Assembly (NCBI GenBank): GCA_964567745.1
Contig: CAZMNY010000044.1
Coordinates: 1 to 64,000 of the forward strand
From: CAZMNY01 sp964567745
GTDB taxonomy: Bacteria > Planctomycetota > Planctomycetia > Pirellulales > Pirellulaceae
DNA length: 64,000 nucleotides
Direction: 5' to 3'
How positions within the stretch are numbered: position 1 is the first letter of the stretch; the number at the start of each line of letters is the position of its first letter. Below the pieces are notes generated by a model that was given only the letters and a program-made list of their open reading frames with translations, searched no databases and was not told where the DNA came from. Below, in pieces: positions 36,132-43,108 of this stretch. The position numbers were made by a program, and so were the translations under genes.

Positions 36132-36647
36132 ATGGCTCTCGATATGACGCCACGCGTCACCGAGTATTTTCAGTCGAATCCTCGTGCGATGACGATGGTT
36201 GCAGCTCGCGAACTGGGGATATCGGAAAGCCAAGTCATGCGAGGACTTCCGAGCGATAAAGTGACGGAACTTGACTCGGGACGGTTCGTGGAAATGATGG
36301 ACCGATTTGCTGACTACCAGAACGTTCACGTTATTGTCTCAAACGGAGCGACGACGATCGAGTCATTTGGGAAATTCGGTAACTTTTCCACCTTCGGGCC
36401 TTTCTTCAACGTCCAAACCAAATCGCTTGACATGCATATTCGGCATAACGAAATCATGTCGGTTTTTGCGGTCGAGAAACCTGGCCATCTGGACGGAGTC
36501 GCGACGCTAAGCGTTCAATTCTACGACCGTCTCGGCAACAGCGCATTCAAAGTATTCTTGACGTTTGGCAACAAGACGCCTACGGAAAACTGCAGGAATT
36601 GGTGGTTGAGTTTTCGAGATCAGTTCAAGATCGAGGCTGACTCCTAA
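36132..36647 (+). CDS. hutX: Heme utilization cytosolic carrier protein HutX/ChuX family
   Basis: 171 residues from the ATG at 36132, chosen by the match to the family N-terminus and the upstream purine-rich GCAGGGA. The HutX pattern is present in order: an N-terminal helical part VTEYFQSNPRAMTMVAAREL with ESQVMRGLPSDKV, the NVHVIVSNGATTIESFGKFG strands, and the C-terminal GHLDGVATLSVQFYDRLGNSAFKVFLTFG. Family members bind heme and hand it to degrading enzymes. No heme transporter or TonB receptor is nearby, so the context for heme uptake is missing. A coding gene of unknown type follows 64 bases later. Confidence 0.7.
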   Translation: MALDMTPRVTEYFQSNPRAMTMVAARELGISESQVMRGLPSDKVTELDSGRFVEMMDRFADYQNVHVIVSNGATTIESFGKFGNFSTFGPFFNVQTKSLDMHIRHNEIMSVFAVEKPGHLDGVATLSVQFYDRLGNSAFKVFLTFGNKTPTENCRNWWLSFRDQFKIEADS

Positions 36648-36711
36648 GTCACCAACCGCCGGATCCAAACACTCGACTGTTGACGTTGAAACACCCGTAC
36701 GCGAACGGAAT

Positions 36712-37305
36712 GTGACGATGAACGATCTTGAAAATGCACGTGCAATCTTGGAACGAGCACGGGACTCTCTTACGAGGCGACTTGTTGAAAACGTCAATGA
36801 GTACAGCGACCGCCTATTAGAAGATGCCGCGGGCGGTAGCTACATGGATGAGATTGAGACTCTGCAATCAAGGATTGGTAATCGACTTAATAGTATCAAG
36901 ATCATGCTATCCAATTTGCCAACTAACGAAACGCCGAGCGACGCCAATGGAGCGGATGTCGCCGTCGCGCCGTATCAAGACCGAATCGCGCAAGCTGAGA
37001 CGCCGAACGAAAACTTTGCTACCTTTGGCCGCAAGATCGCTGCCAACGACATCCCAGGCGCAAGTCGTGCTCTCGCCGAATTGTTCAACGTGAATACGAC
37101 ACTTGCCCATCGTTGCGCCAGTATCTTTCGGGACAGCCTCAATCGCGATCCGAATACGATTCAAAAAGCGATGCAGTTGCGAACAACAATACAAGCAGGC
37201 CAGGACAACGATTCGCTAATGCTCTTATGGGACTGCTTTGGCCTGCAAGGACTCGATGCTGTCAGAATCCTCGAAACGCTCAAAGCTAGGTTCATTTCCA
37301 CGTGA
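36712..37305 (+). CDS. Unknown helical protein downstream of hutX
   Basis: 197 residues, predicted mostly helical, with an N-terminal coiled-coil-like stretch (LENARAILERARDSLTRRLVENVNEYSDRLL) and a C-terminal all-helical part with WDCFGLQGLDAVRILETLK. No motif, signal peptide or membrane segment is visible, so it is probably cytoplasmic. ATG at 36718 (MNDLEN) is an alternative start. It lies 64 bases after hutX on the same strand and may be co-transcribed. I do not recognise it. Confidence 0.6.
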   Translation: MTMNDLENARAILERARDSLTRRLVENVNEYSDRLLEDAAGGSYMDEIETLQSRIGNRLNSIKIMLSNLPTNETPSDANGADVAVAPYQDRIAQAETPNENFATFGRKIAANDIPGASRALAELFNVNTTLAHRCASIFRDSLNRDPNTIQKAMQLRTTIQAGQDNDSLMLLWDCFGLQGLDAVRILETLKARFIST

Positions 37306-37342
37306 ACGATGTGTCCAATCTTCGAACTAGTGCTGCGTTACA

Positions 37343-37450
37343 GCTTGATCTTAGGGTAGACCGAGAGCAGCTTTGACCTCGCGTCGTCAATCTTCATTTG
37401 CCAATCGACGCCCCGTTGGGTTTCGTTGACATCGCTGGCCCATGCTGAGG
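37343..37450 (-). pseudogene. IS630-family transposase C-terminal remnant
   Basis: On the minus strand the frame reads SAWASDVNETQRGVDWQMKI then DDARSKLLSVYPKIKL and a TAA. The VDWQ-x-x-x-x-DAR-x-KL-x-x-x-YP pattern is the C-terminal end of IS630-type transposases. Only about 36 of some 350 residues remain. Confidence 0.6.
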
Positions 37451-37579
37451 TTTCTCGGCGCAGGGTCTCGATGTCGCCGATGCAGAACGGGCGCGCTCAC
37501 ACATGATGGACAATCTTGCAAATTTTGGGTTGGTTTTCCACATTGTCATCCCGCGGTCGCGCTTAAGACCTCGGAACGG

Positions 37580-37790
37580 CCTGGGGTGAATCTATGGCAA
37601 GTGCCAAGCGTGACTGAGGTTGCGTCGTGGAAGGAGCCATACCACGCAGGATGCAAGCGATTTGAGCAAGCAATGTCTTGCTGTCACGCGAAGGTTTGAA
37701 GCGTCGCGTTTAGAGGAAGGAAAGCTAGCAGCCGCGTATGAGTACGCAGTGCCGATCATTTCCCGTCGATTGCTCGCGTCATCTGGCACG
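37580..37790 (+). pseudogene. Possible secreted-nuclease-like gene remnant
   Basis: Frames 1 and 3 together give ASWKEPYHAGCKRFEQ ... RLEEGKLAAAYEYAVPIISRRLLAS. This resembles the C-terminus of S1/P1-type nucleases but is broken by a frameshift and has no upstream part. Weak match; treat as a suggestion. Confidence 0.25.
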
Positions 37791-37982
37791 ATAGAAAGGC
37801 GCGAACGAAGTTTCGGAGTCGTTTGAGATGGCGCTAGTTTCTCGGACAGTCCAGACTCTTATTTTGATGGTACAACCTTAGGCAAGGAGTGCGATCAATG
37901 AAGAAGAATGGAACGGAACGTCGAGAATAACCAGCCAACAAAATAAGACTCAGCAGCGCCCAGGAAACTGTAGCCACCTCAA

Positions 37983-38933
37983 TCAATCAACGCCATACGA
38001 CTTGTCAGGCCATTGCTCCCACCAGTCCATGAACACCTTCAATTGCTGTTCAGCAAATCGCTGTTGGCTCGGCGCCAACCGGTCGCTCGAATTGAAGTGG
38101 TGCTGATATTCGGGATTGCCTTGCAGCGTCATCAGGTGCTTGTAGTAGAGCACCAGATCGGGACCTTCATCGAAAGTGGAGAGCACGATGAGAGCATCGT
38201 CTAGCTCCTTGGCCAAGCGTCGAGCTTCAACGTCGCCTTCGACGGCGGCTTGGCATAGCGCAATCAAGTGAAGCACGTGCTTCGGAATGCAGTTGCCGAT
38301 TCCCGTGATCGCACCCACGGCCCCGCAGTGCAAGAAGCCGTGAAAGACTTGCGTGTCGACGCCAACCATCAGCAGCACGTTGTCATCGGCATTCGTGATA
38401 TGTTCGGCAGCGTAACTCAGCGAATCGCGTCCGCCGAACTCTTTAAAGCCGACGAGATTGGGAAATTCACTTCGCAGATCAAAAAACAAATCCGCTCGGG
38501 TCTCGAATCCATAGTAGGGACTGTTGTAAATCACCGCAGGCAGTTCGGGCGCCGCACCGAGGATGGACGCAAAATGGGCTCGTTGCGCTGCTGGCGAAGT
38601 GCCGCGTGAGAGAACACGAGGAATGACCATCAGCCCCTTGGCACCGGACGCTTGCGCGTGTCGAGCGTGTTCGGTGGCTATCGCCGTGTTTTGGGCGCCG
38701 GTGCCAACCACAACCGGCACTCCCGCGTCGGCCAGTCGAGCCACTCCCTCTTGTCGCTCGGCATCGGTAAGAAGAGGCCAATCGCCCATCGAACCGCAAT
38801 AGACGACGGCCTGCATACCCGCCGAAATGAGTTCGCAGCCCTTGCTCACCAGCGCCTCATAATTGGGTCGCCGATCCTCGCCGCACGGCGTCATGATTGC
38901 CGGAATACAACCGCGAAAAACACTGGGATCCAT
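37983..38933 (-). CDS. DapA-family lyase/deaminase, likely hydroxyproline catabolism
   Basis: 316 residues of the dihydrodipicolinate synthase/N-acetylneuraminate lyase family. The Schiff-base lysine is seen in VGFKEFGGRDSL (K at about 164) and the catalytic tyrosine in LPAVIYNSPYYG (Y at about 136). The family contains 1-pyrroline-4-hydroxy-2-carboxylate deaminase, the third step of hydroxyproline breakdown. The epimerase and dehydrogenase of that route lie at 32-34 kb, separated by about 3.6 kb of mobile-element debris. The final enzyme, 2,5-dioxovalerate dehydrogenase, is not in the window. Other lyase activities remain possible. Confidence 0.82.
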   Translation of the reverse strand: MDPSVFRGCIPAIMTPCGEDRRPNYEALVSKGCELISAGMQAVVYCGSMGDWPLLTDAERQEGVARLADAGVPVVVGTGAQNTAIATEHARHAQASGAKGLMVIPRVLSRGTSPAAQRAHFASILGAAPELPAVIYNSPYYGFETRADLFFDLRSEFPNLVGFKEFGGRDSLSYAAEHITNADDNVLLMVGVDTQVFHGFLHCGAVGAITGIGNCIPKHVLHLIALCQAAVEGDVEARRLAKELDDALIVLSTFDEGPDLVLYYKHLMTLQGNPEYQHHFNSSDRLAPSQQRFAEQQLKVFMDWWEQWPDKSYGVD

Positions 38934-39036
38934 CGTCTGCTCGAGTTCTTATTGTTACTGAGGTGTCGCCAATACGATTCTCATCGTTTTAGAAGATGAC
39001 GAGCAGATCAACAAGTGTCGGCCGAGCATCGCTTGG

Positions 39037-39303
39037 CTACTTTGCTTTGGCCGATTTCACCCATCTGACAATCATGTCGCGAAGCAGTACTAACTCTCGA
39101 AGTTTGCGACCGCTGAGCTGATGACCTGCCGAAGCGGAGACGATGCCCAGCTTATCCTTGATTGCGGCGTCGTCGACCGCTTTCGGGTCGTCGGCTCGAG
39201 CAAGTCGTTCGATGGACGGACCGGCGAACGCAATTCCTGCGGCCCCAGTTGCAGCGAGAAATCGCCGGCGAGTATGAGTTCGCGAGTTTGTCATCTCTAG
39301 CAT
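39037..39303 (-). CDS. Small Tat-exported protein of unknown function
   Basis: 88 residues. A canonical Tat motif (RRRFLAATGAAGIAFAGPS) is followed by a short soluble part (DAAIKDKLGIVSASAGHQLS). I do not recognise the domain. It could be the stump of a longer Tat protein, since no other product this short is expected with such a signal; nothing homologous continues downstream. It sits between the DapA-family gene and the amidohydrolase gene on the same strand. Confidence 0.5.
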   Translation of the reverse strand: MLEMTNSRTHTRRRFLAATGAAGIAFAGPSIERLARADDPKAVDDAAIKDKLGIVSASAGHQLSGRKLRELVLLRDMIVRWVKSAKAK

Positions 39304-39369
39304 GGTTCGTTTCCCGTTGCGGTCTTGGGGAATGAATGTATGACAATGATGGCGACGATGGACTGCCGG

Positions 39370-40389
39370 TTAGGTGGTTTGAGCATCGAATTGAACGCCA
39401 AACAACCTAGCGGCATTGCGCCAGAATATATCCTCGATCACATCTCGACTCAGACCGGCAATCTCCGCCGCGTGTTTCATCGACAACAACTGCTCGTAGA
39501 TCGCCAAAATGGGTCGGCCATCGCAGTGCGGAAACGGCAGGTCTTGTTTCGAGAAATCTACGCTTTGCCAGGCTCGTCCAAACGCTGTGTATTGGCCACG
39601 GAAATAGGTCGCGTCCACTCCGTCTGATCCATAGAGAATTCGCTTCGTGTCCTCTTCGCGAAACAACGTCAGTATGGGGCGAAGGTCAGTCACCGCGGAC
39701 AGGTCGTACCAGATGTTCGGCAAATTGCGAAGTCGCTGAACGGCTTGCCGAATCGGCCAGTACGTGAAGCTGCGAGCACAGTGGGCCAAGATCCAGCGGA
39801 TGTTGGGATAACGCCGCGTTGTGAATTCTTCCAGGTCGGCTAGATTTTGTTCATCTGCACATCCGTGGAATCGCGACAGGTGCATCGTCACGAACAGCCC
39901 CAGCTCGTTTGCGAGCTCCATCTGCTCATGCGGAAGGAAATCTTCGATTCGGCATTGAGCGATGTCGCCGGAAACCGAGAAGACACGATACGGCTTCATA
40001 CCGACGACGCGTCCTCGTTCAACGTCATCGCGAATCTCATCGGTTGTGCAGGACGGCGTCACGAGCCGGTTCAGCCTCGATTGCGAGTCTTGCGACACCT
40101 GCTCGACCGCCCAGCGGTTATGCCCAGCAACGTCGATGCCGTCAAAGGGGGCGCCGAGCACGAGGAAATGCGTCTCGCGTCCTGGATACAGCTTCTTGGC
40201 CCAGGCTCGAATGCAGGCCATATCCGCCGCCGACCACTTCGGACGGTCGTCGTTTGGCAGATGTGCGGGATCAAACAAGTGGATGTGGGCGTCGAACACT
40301 CGGCTCGGCACGAAGTCCGCGAGTTCCTCGCGCCAGATCAGAGCATCGTGTTCATCGTACTGGCCAACAGTCAACGGACATCGCCTCAT
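39370..40389 (-). CDS. Amidohydrolase family (amidohydrolase_2) protein
   Basis: 339 residues. The metal-binding pattern is visible: VFDAHIHLFDP near residue 31, WILAHCARS around 200, LYGSDGVDATY near 265. This is the TIM-barrel amidohydrolase_2 (ACMSD-like) group, cytoplasmic, with decarboxylase or hydrolase activity on an unknown substrate. It is transcribed divergently from the aminotransferase gene with about 100 bases between, so the two may be one functional unit together with the DapA-family gene. Confidence 0.82.
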   Translation of the reverse strand: MRRCPLTVGQYDEHDALIWREELADFVPSRVFDAHIHLFDPAHLPNDDRPKWSAADMACIRAWAKKLYPGRETHFLVLGAPFDGIDVAGHNRWAVEQVSQDSQSRLNRLVTPSCTTDEIRDDVERGRVVGMKPYRVFSVSGDIAQCRIEDFLPHEQMELANELGLFVTMHLSRFHGCADEQNLADLEEFTTRRYPNIRWILAHCARSFTYWPIRQAVQRLRNLPNIWYDLSAVTDLRPILTLFREEDTKRILYGSDGVDATYFRGQYTAFGRAWQSVDFSKQDLPFPHCDGRPILAIYEQLLSMKHAAEIAGLSRDVIEDIFWRNAARLFGVQFDAQTT

Positions 40390-40487
40390 CTGAATTGGTT
40401 GCGATCACTTGGGACATGCAAGCGGCTCAGGGCGTAGAATGCACGCTGGGTACCCGTTCGTCAACTAGCTCCGCAAGACAAGTCACG

Positions 40488-41840
40488 ATGAATCAGCGAC
40501 CGTCGGATTCGACACACGATGTATCAAGATCGATGGAGCTATACGCTCGCGCCTTGGAGCTCATCCCAGGCGGCACGCAGCTCGTTAGCCGTCGCCCAAC
40601 TCGATTCGCCAATGGCGTCTCACCTGCCTACGCGACGCGAGCGGAAGGCAGTCGTTTTTGGGACGTTGATGGAAATGAGTATATCGATTGGGTCAGCGGA
40701 ATTGGCGCGATCATTCTCGGCTATGCCGATCCGGTCGTCGACGCCGCCGTCAAGCGGCAAATCGACAAGGGCCTCAACTATTCAATCAATCACGAACTCG
40801 AAATCGAGTTGGCCGAAGAGCTCGTCAAACGAATTCCCTGCGCGGAAATGGTCCGTTATGCAAAGGGAGGAGGCGAAGCGTGCGCGATTGCGATTCGCAT
40901 TGCCCGGGGAGCCACAGCGAGAGAGAAAGTTCTCTTCTGCGGCTACCACGGCTGGCACGATTGGTACCTAGCCGCCAACTTAAACCGCCAGTCGCCGCTG
41001 GACAGCCATCTCTTTCCAGGGATCGACCCGGTGGGCGTTCCGCAATCGCTCGACGGCACAGCGCTGCCGTTCGCCTATGGCGATGTCGATTCGCTTCGAC
41101 AACTGCTCGACGAGCATCGAGGCGAGGTCGCGTGCATCATCATGGAGCCGCTGAGGAGTGATCATCCGCCCGCAGGTTTTTTGGAGGACGTCGCAACACT
41201 GTCGAAGCAGCACGGAGTCGTGTTGATCTTCGACGAAGTCTCCACCGGTTTTCGCCCATCGGATGCGGGAGTACAGTCGGTGGTGGGCGTCATGCCCGAC
41301 TTGGCTGTGTTCGCCAAATCGATTTCCAACGGCTACCCGTTCGGCGCTGTTGTGGGGCGTCGCGAAGTTATGCGACACGCCGAGACCATGTTCATCTCGA
41401 GCACCTACTGGAGTGACACAATTGGACTTCGCGCGGCTCTGACGACGCTTCGAGAGATTCGCAAGCGAGGTGCCGATCAGCAGATTCGAGAATACGGCGA
41501 GCAGCTTCAGACGCAACTCAATGAGATCGCCGACTGCGTCGACGCGCCGATCACTTGCCAGGGCGTCAACTACCATCCCTACCTCAATATCGAGCTTGAG
41601 GACGACGGCCTAAAGCGTAAGGTCAGCACGCTGTACGTCCAAGAGATGGCCAAGCGCGGATGCCACGGCTATACATCGTTCTATCTCAACGCCGCACAAA
41701 ACGACGTTGACCTCAAGCAAACCACCGAGGCGGCTCGGCAAGTCTTCTCGCTCATCCGCGACGCCCTTCAATCCGGCACGCTCGACGCCAAACTATCAAC
41801 AGCCGAGCGAACCGAAAGCTTCCGCCGCCTCGTCCGCTAG
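40488..41840 (+). CDS. Class III aminotransferase (glutamate-1-semialdehyde mutase-like)
   Basis: 450 residues from the ATG at 40488 (the frame is open upstream but those residues have no family resemblance). Class III features: IPGGTQLVSRRPTRFANGVSPAYATRAEG, RYAKGGGEACAIAIRIARGAT, FCGYHGWHDWYLA, VLIFDEVSTGFRP and the PLP lysine in AVFAKSISNGYPFGAVVGRREVM. It resembles glutamate-1-semialdehyde aminomutase and related aminotransferases; substrate specificity cannot be read. It is divergent from the amidohydrolase gene. Confidence 0.86.
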   Translation: MNQRPSDSTHDVSRSMELYARALELIPGGTQLVSRRPTRFANGVSPAYATRAEGSRFWDVDGNEYIDWVSGIGAIILGYADPVVDAAVKRQIDKGLNYSINHELEIELAEELVKRIPCAEMVRYAKGGGEACAIAIRIARGATAREKVLFCGYHGWHDWYLAANLNRQSPLDSHLFPGIDPVGVPQSLDGTALPFAYGDVDSLRQLLDEHRGEVACIIMEPLRSDHPPAGFLEDVATLSKQHGVVLIFDEVSTGFRPSDAGVQSVVGVMPDLAVFAKSISNGYPFGAVVGRREVMRHAETMFISSTYWSDTIGLRAALTTLREIRKRGADQQIREYGEQLQTQLNEIADCVDAPITCQGVNYHPYLNIELEDDGLKRKVSTLYVQEMAKRGCHGYTSFYLNAAQNDVDLKQTTEAARQVFSLIRDALQSGTLDAKLSTAERTESFRRLVR

Positions 41841-41947
41841 AAGCACAACCGCATCGCCCCGCCGCAGCCAAGGACCACCCTGGAGTGAACAACGCGCAGC
41901 GCATTTGTTTAACCCGCCGCCGGAGGCAAGGCCGAACCATCTGCGCC

Positions 41948-42047
41948 NNNNNNNNNNNNNNNNNNNNNNNNNNNNNNNNNNNNNNNNNNNNNNNNNNNNN
42001 NNNNNNNNNNNNNNNNNNNNNNNNNNNNNNNNNNNNNNNNNNNNNNN
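41948..42047. other. Scaffold gap of 100 Ns
   Basis: Exactly 100 unknown bases inside the tandem array. A repeat copy ends before the gap and another unit starts directly after it, so the gap was most likely caused by collapsed repeats and its true size is unknown. Confidence 0.95.
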
Positions 42048-42257
42048 CGACAGGGCGTCCATGGCGAACTCGTTTAACCCGCCGCCGGAGGCAAGGCCGA
42101 ACCATGTGGCATCCTGAGTCATTACCACCTCGCCTTCGGCAAACGGGGTAAGCGACAGGGCGTCCATGGCGAACTCGTTTAACCCGCCGCCGGAGGCAAG
42201 GCCGAACCATGTGGCGCCCTGAGTCATCACCACCTCGCCTTCGGCAAACGGGGTAAG
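42048..42257. repeat. Tandem array of 105-bp units, each with an inverted REP-like pair
   Basis: Two units start at 42048 and 42153 and are nearly identical (a few changes); a third start (CGA) at 42258 ends the array. Inside each unit a forward element GTTTAACCCGCCGCCGGAGG with CAAGGC (42072-42097, 42177-42202) faces an inverted element CCTCGCCTTCGGCAAACGGG (42129-42153, 42234-42258). The inverted pair resembles the BIME organisation of enterobacterial REPs. A partial copy precedes the gap (41907-41933). Confidence 0.9.
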
Positions 42258-42260
42258 CGA

Positions 42261-42881
42261 TCAATGGTATGTGGTCCACGCATCATCAATCCCGCCAAAC
42301 CCCTGCACAAAGCTCCATTTCTGAGGCGGCTTCCCCTCGCGGATTGGATTCTTTTCGACGTAGCGAATGGCATTCTCTATCGCTTCTTCGTCGTCGAGGT
42401 AGGTCGCCCATTGGTTTTCCGCCCACAGCGAAGGGAGTCGGTCGGTGTGTGTTTTCCGCAAGTGCTGCATAGGATGCAGATTCTCTTCGAGTAACTGCCG
42501 AGTCGCAGCGCCTTTCAGCAGGTTGGCAACTTGTTCGATGGGGTAGTTGTGCCTGGCCACGACGAAATGGACATGTTCAGGCAAGATCGAGCAGGCCCAC
42601 ACGACAAGGCCGTTCTTTCGAACGAACCGTCCAAATCCGATTGCGGCCGCGAGAGCTTGCCGCCCTGTGAGAGTGACCGGCGGGTAATGGAGAGCGTTGC
42701 GAGCCTCGCGCCGCCAGTTAGCGTATTCGGTCGGGGGAATGTCGACGCGGTTCACTGACTTTGTCGCGTGGCCGAACTTCACCAGTTCCCAGGCGTGAAC
42801 ACAATCGGACAACGAACCACGTGGGTCGTTGGGTAGCCAAAACCCATACGTGCCCCAGATGAGGTGAAATCCATGAATCAT
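42261..42881 (-). CDS. REP-associated tyrosine transposase (RAYT/TnpA_REP, Y1 transposase)
   Basis: 206 residues. This is a Y1_Tnp (IS200-like) transposase of the REP-associated group. The HUH metal motif is PEHVHFVV (residues about 101-108) and the likely catalytic tyrosine is in AIRYVEKNPIREG (Y at about 174). The N-terminus IHGFHLIWGTYGFWLPNDPRG is the form seen in planctomycete copies. RAYTs recognise REP hairpins and are thought to spread them; the array of REP-like elements starts at the stop codon and further copies lie beyond the start codon (42914-42976). The length is normal and no frameshift is visible, so the gene may be active. Confidence 0.85.
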   Translation of the reverse strand: MIHGFHLIWGTYGFWLPNDPRGSLSDCVHAWELVKFGHATKSVNRVDIPPTEYANWRREARNALHYPPVTLTGRQALAAAIGFGRFVRKNGLVVWACSILPEHVHFVVARHNYPIEQVANLLKGAATRQLLEENLHPMQHLRKTHTDRLPSLWAENQWATYLDDEEAIENAIRYVEKNPIREGKPPQKWSFVQGFGGIDDAWTTYH

Positions 42882-42913
42882 TGCCGGCCTCCTTCATGTG
42901 CGACGTAACAACT

Positions 42914-42976
42914 GACCTAGCCTGCGGCGGTAGACGAATCCGCTCAACCTCGCCTACGGCAAGCGGGTTAAACGAG
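42914..42976 (-). repeat. REP-like elements upstream of the RAYT gene
   Basis: 42948-42976 reads CCTCGCCTACGGCAAGCGGG then TTAAACGAG, the inverted form of the array element with two or three changes; 42914-42934 holds a degenerate partner. Confidence 0.65.
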
Positions 42977-43108
42977 CCCTCGGTATATCAATCGCTTTTT
43001 GTCGGCAAAGGCCATCACGGACGCCGCTTAACTACTCGGCTTGACGGTGATGGTAGACTGTGAATCTGCTTGTCTGCGACGGAAACATCACACTGGCTAG
43101 GCGCCGTT

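Larger units (their letters stand above)
37306..37982. other. Degraded region with IS630 and other remnants
   Basis: No intact gene. It contains an IS630-type transposase C-terminus on the minus strand (37343-37450) and a stretch near 37600-37780 whose plus-strand frames look like a frameshifted tail of a secreted nuclease. Confidence 0.55.
41841..42260. other. Intergenic tandem array with REP-like elements and assembly gap
   Basis: Contains a partial repeat unit, a 100-N gap and two complete 105-bp units that touch the stop codon of the RAYT gene. No coding gene is supported, although the 105-bp period (35 codons) keeps frames open. Confidence 0.85.

Noticed and set aside
39909..40487. 193-residue extension of the aminotransferase
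   Set aside because: It is antisense to the amidohydrolase gene and shows no family similarity.
42048..42257. Possible CRISPR array
   Set aside because: The 105-bp units are continuous near-identical copies without variable spacers, and no cas gene is near. They carry inverted REP-like elements instead.
41752..42279. Repeat proteins with 35-residue units on either strand across the array
   Set aside because: The 105-bp period is divisible by three, which keeps several frames open by chance. The reading frames cross the 100-N gap, have no start signals and no recognisable domain.
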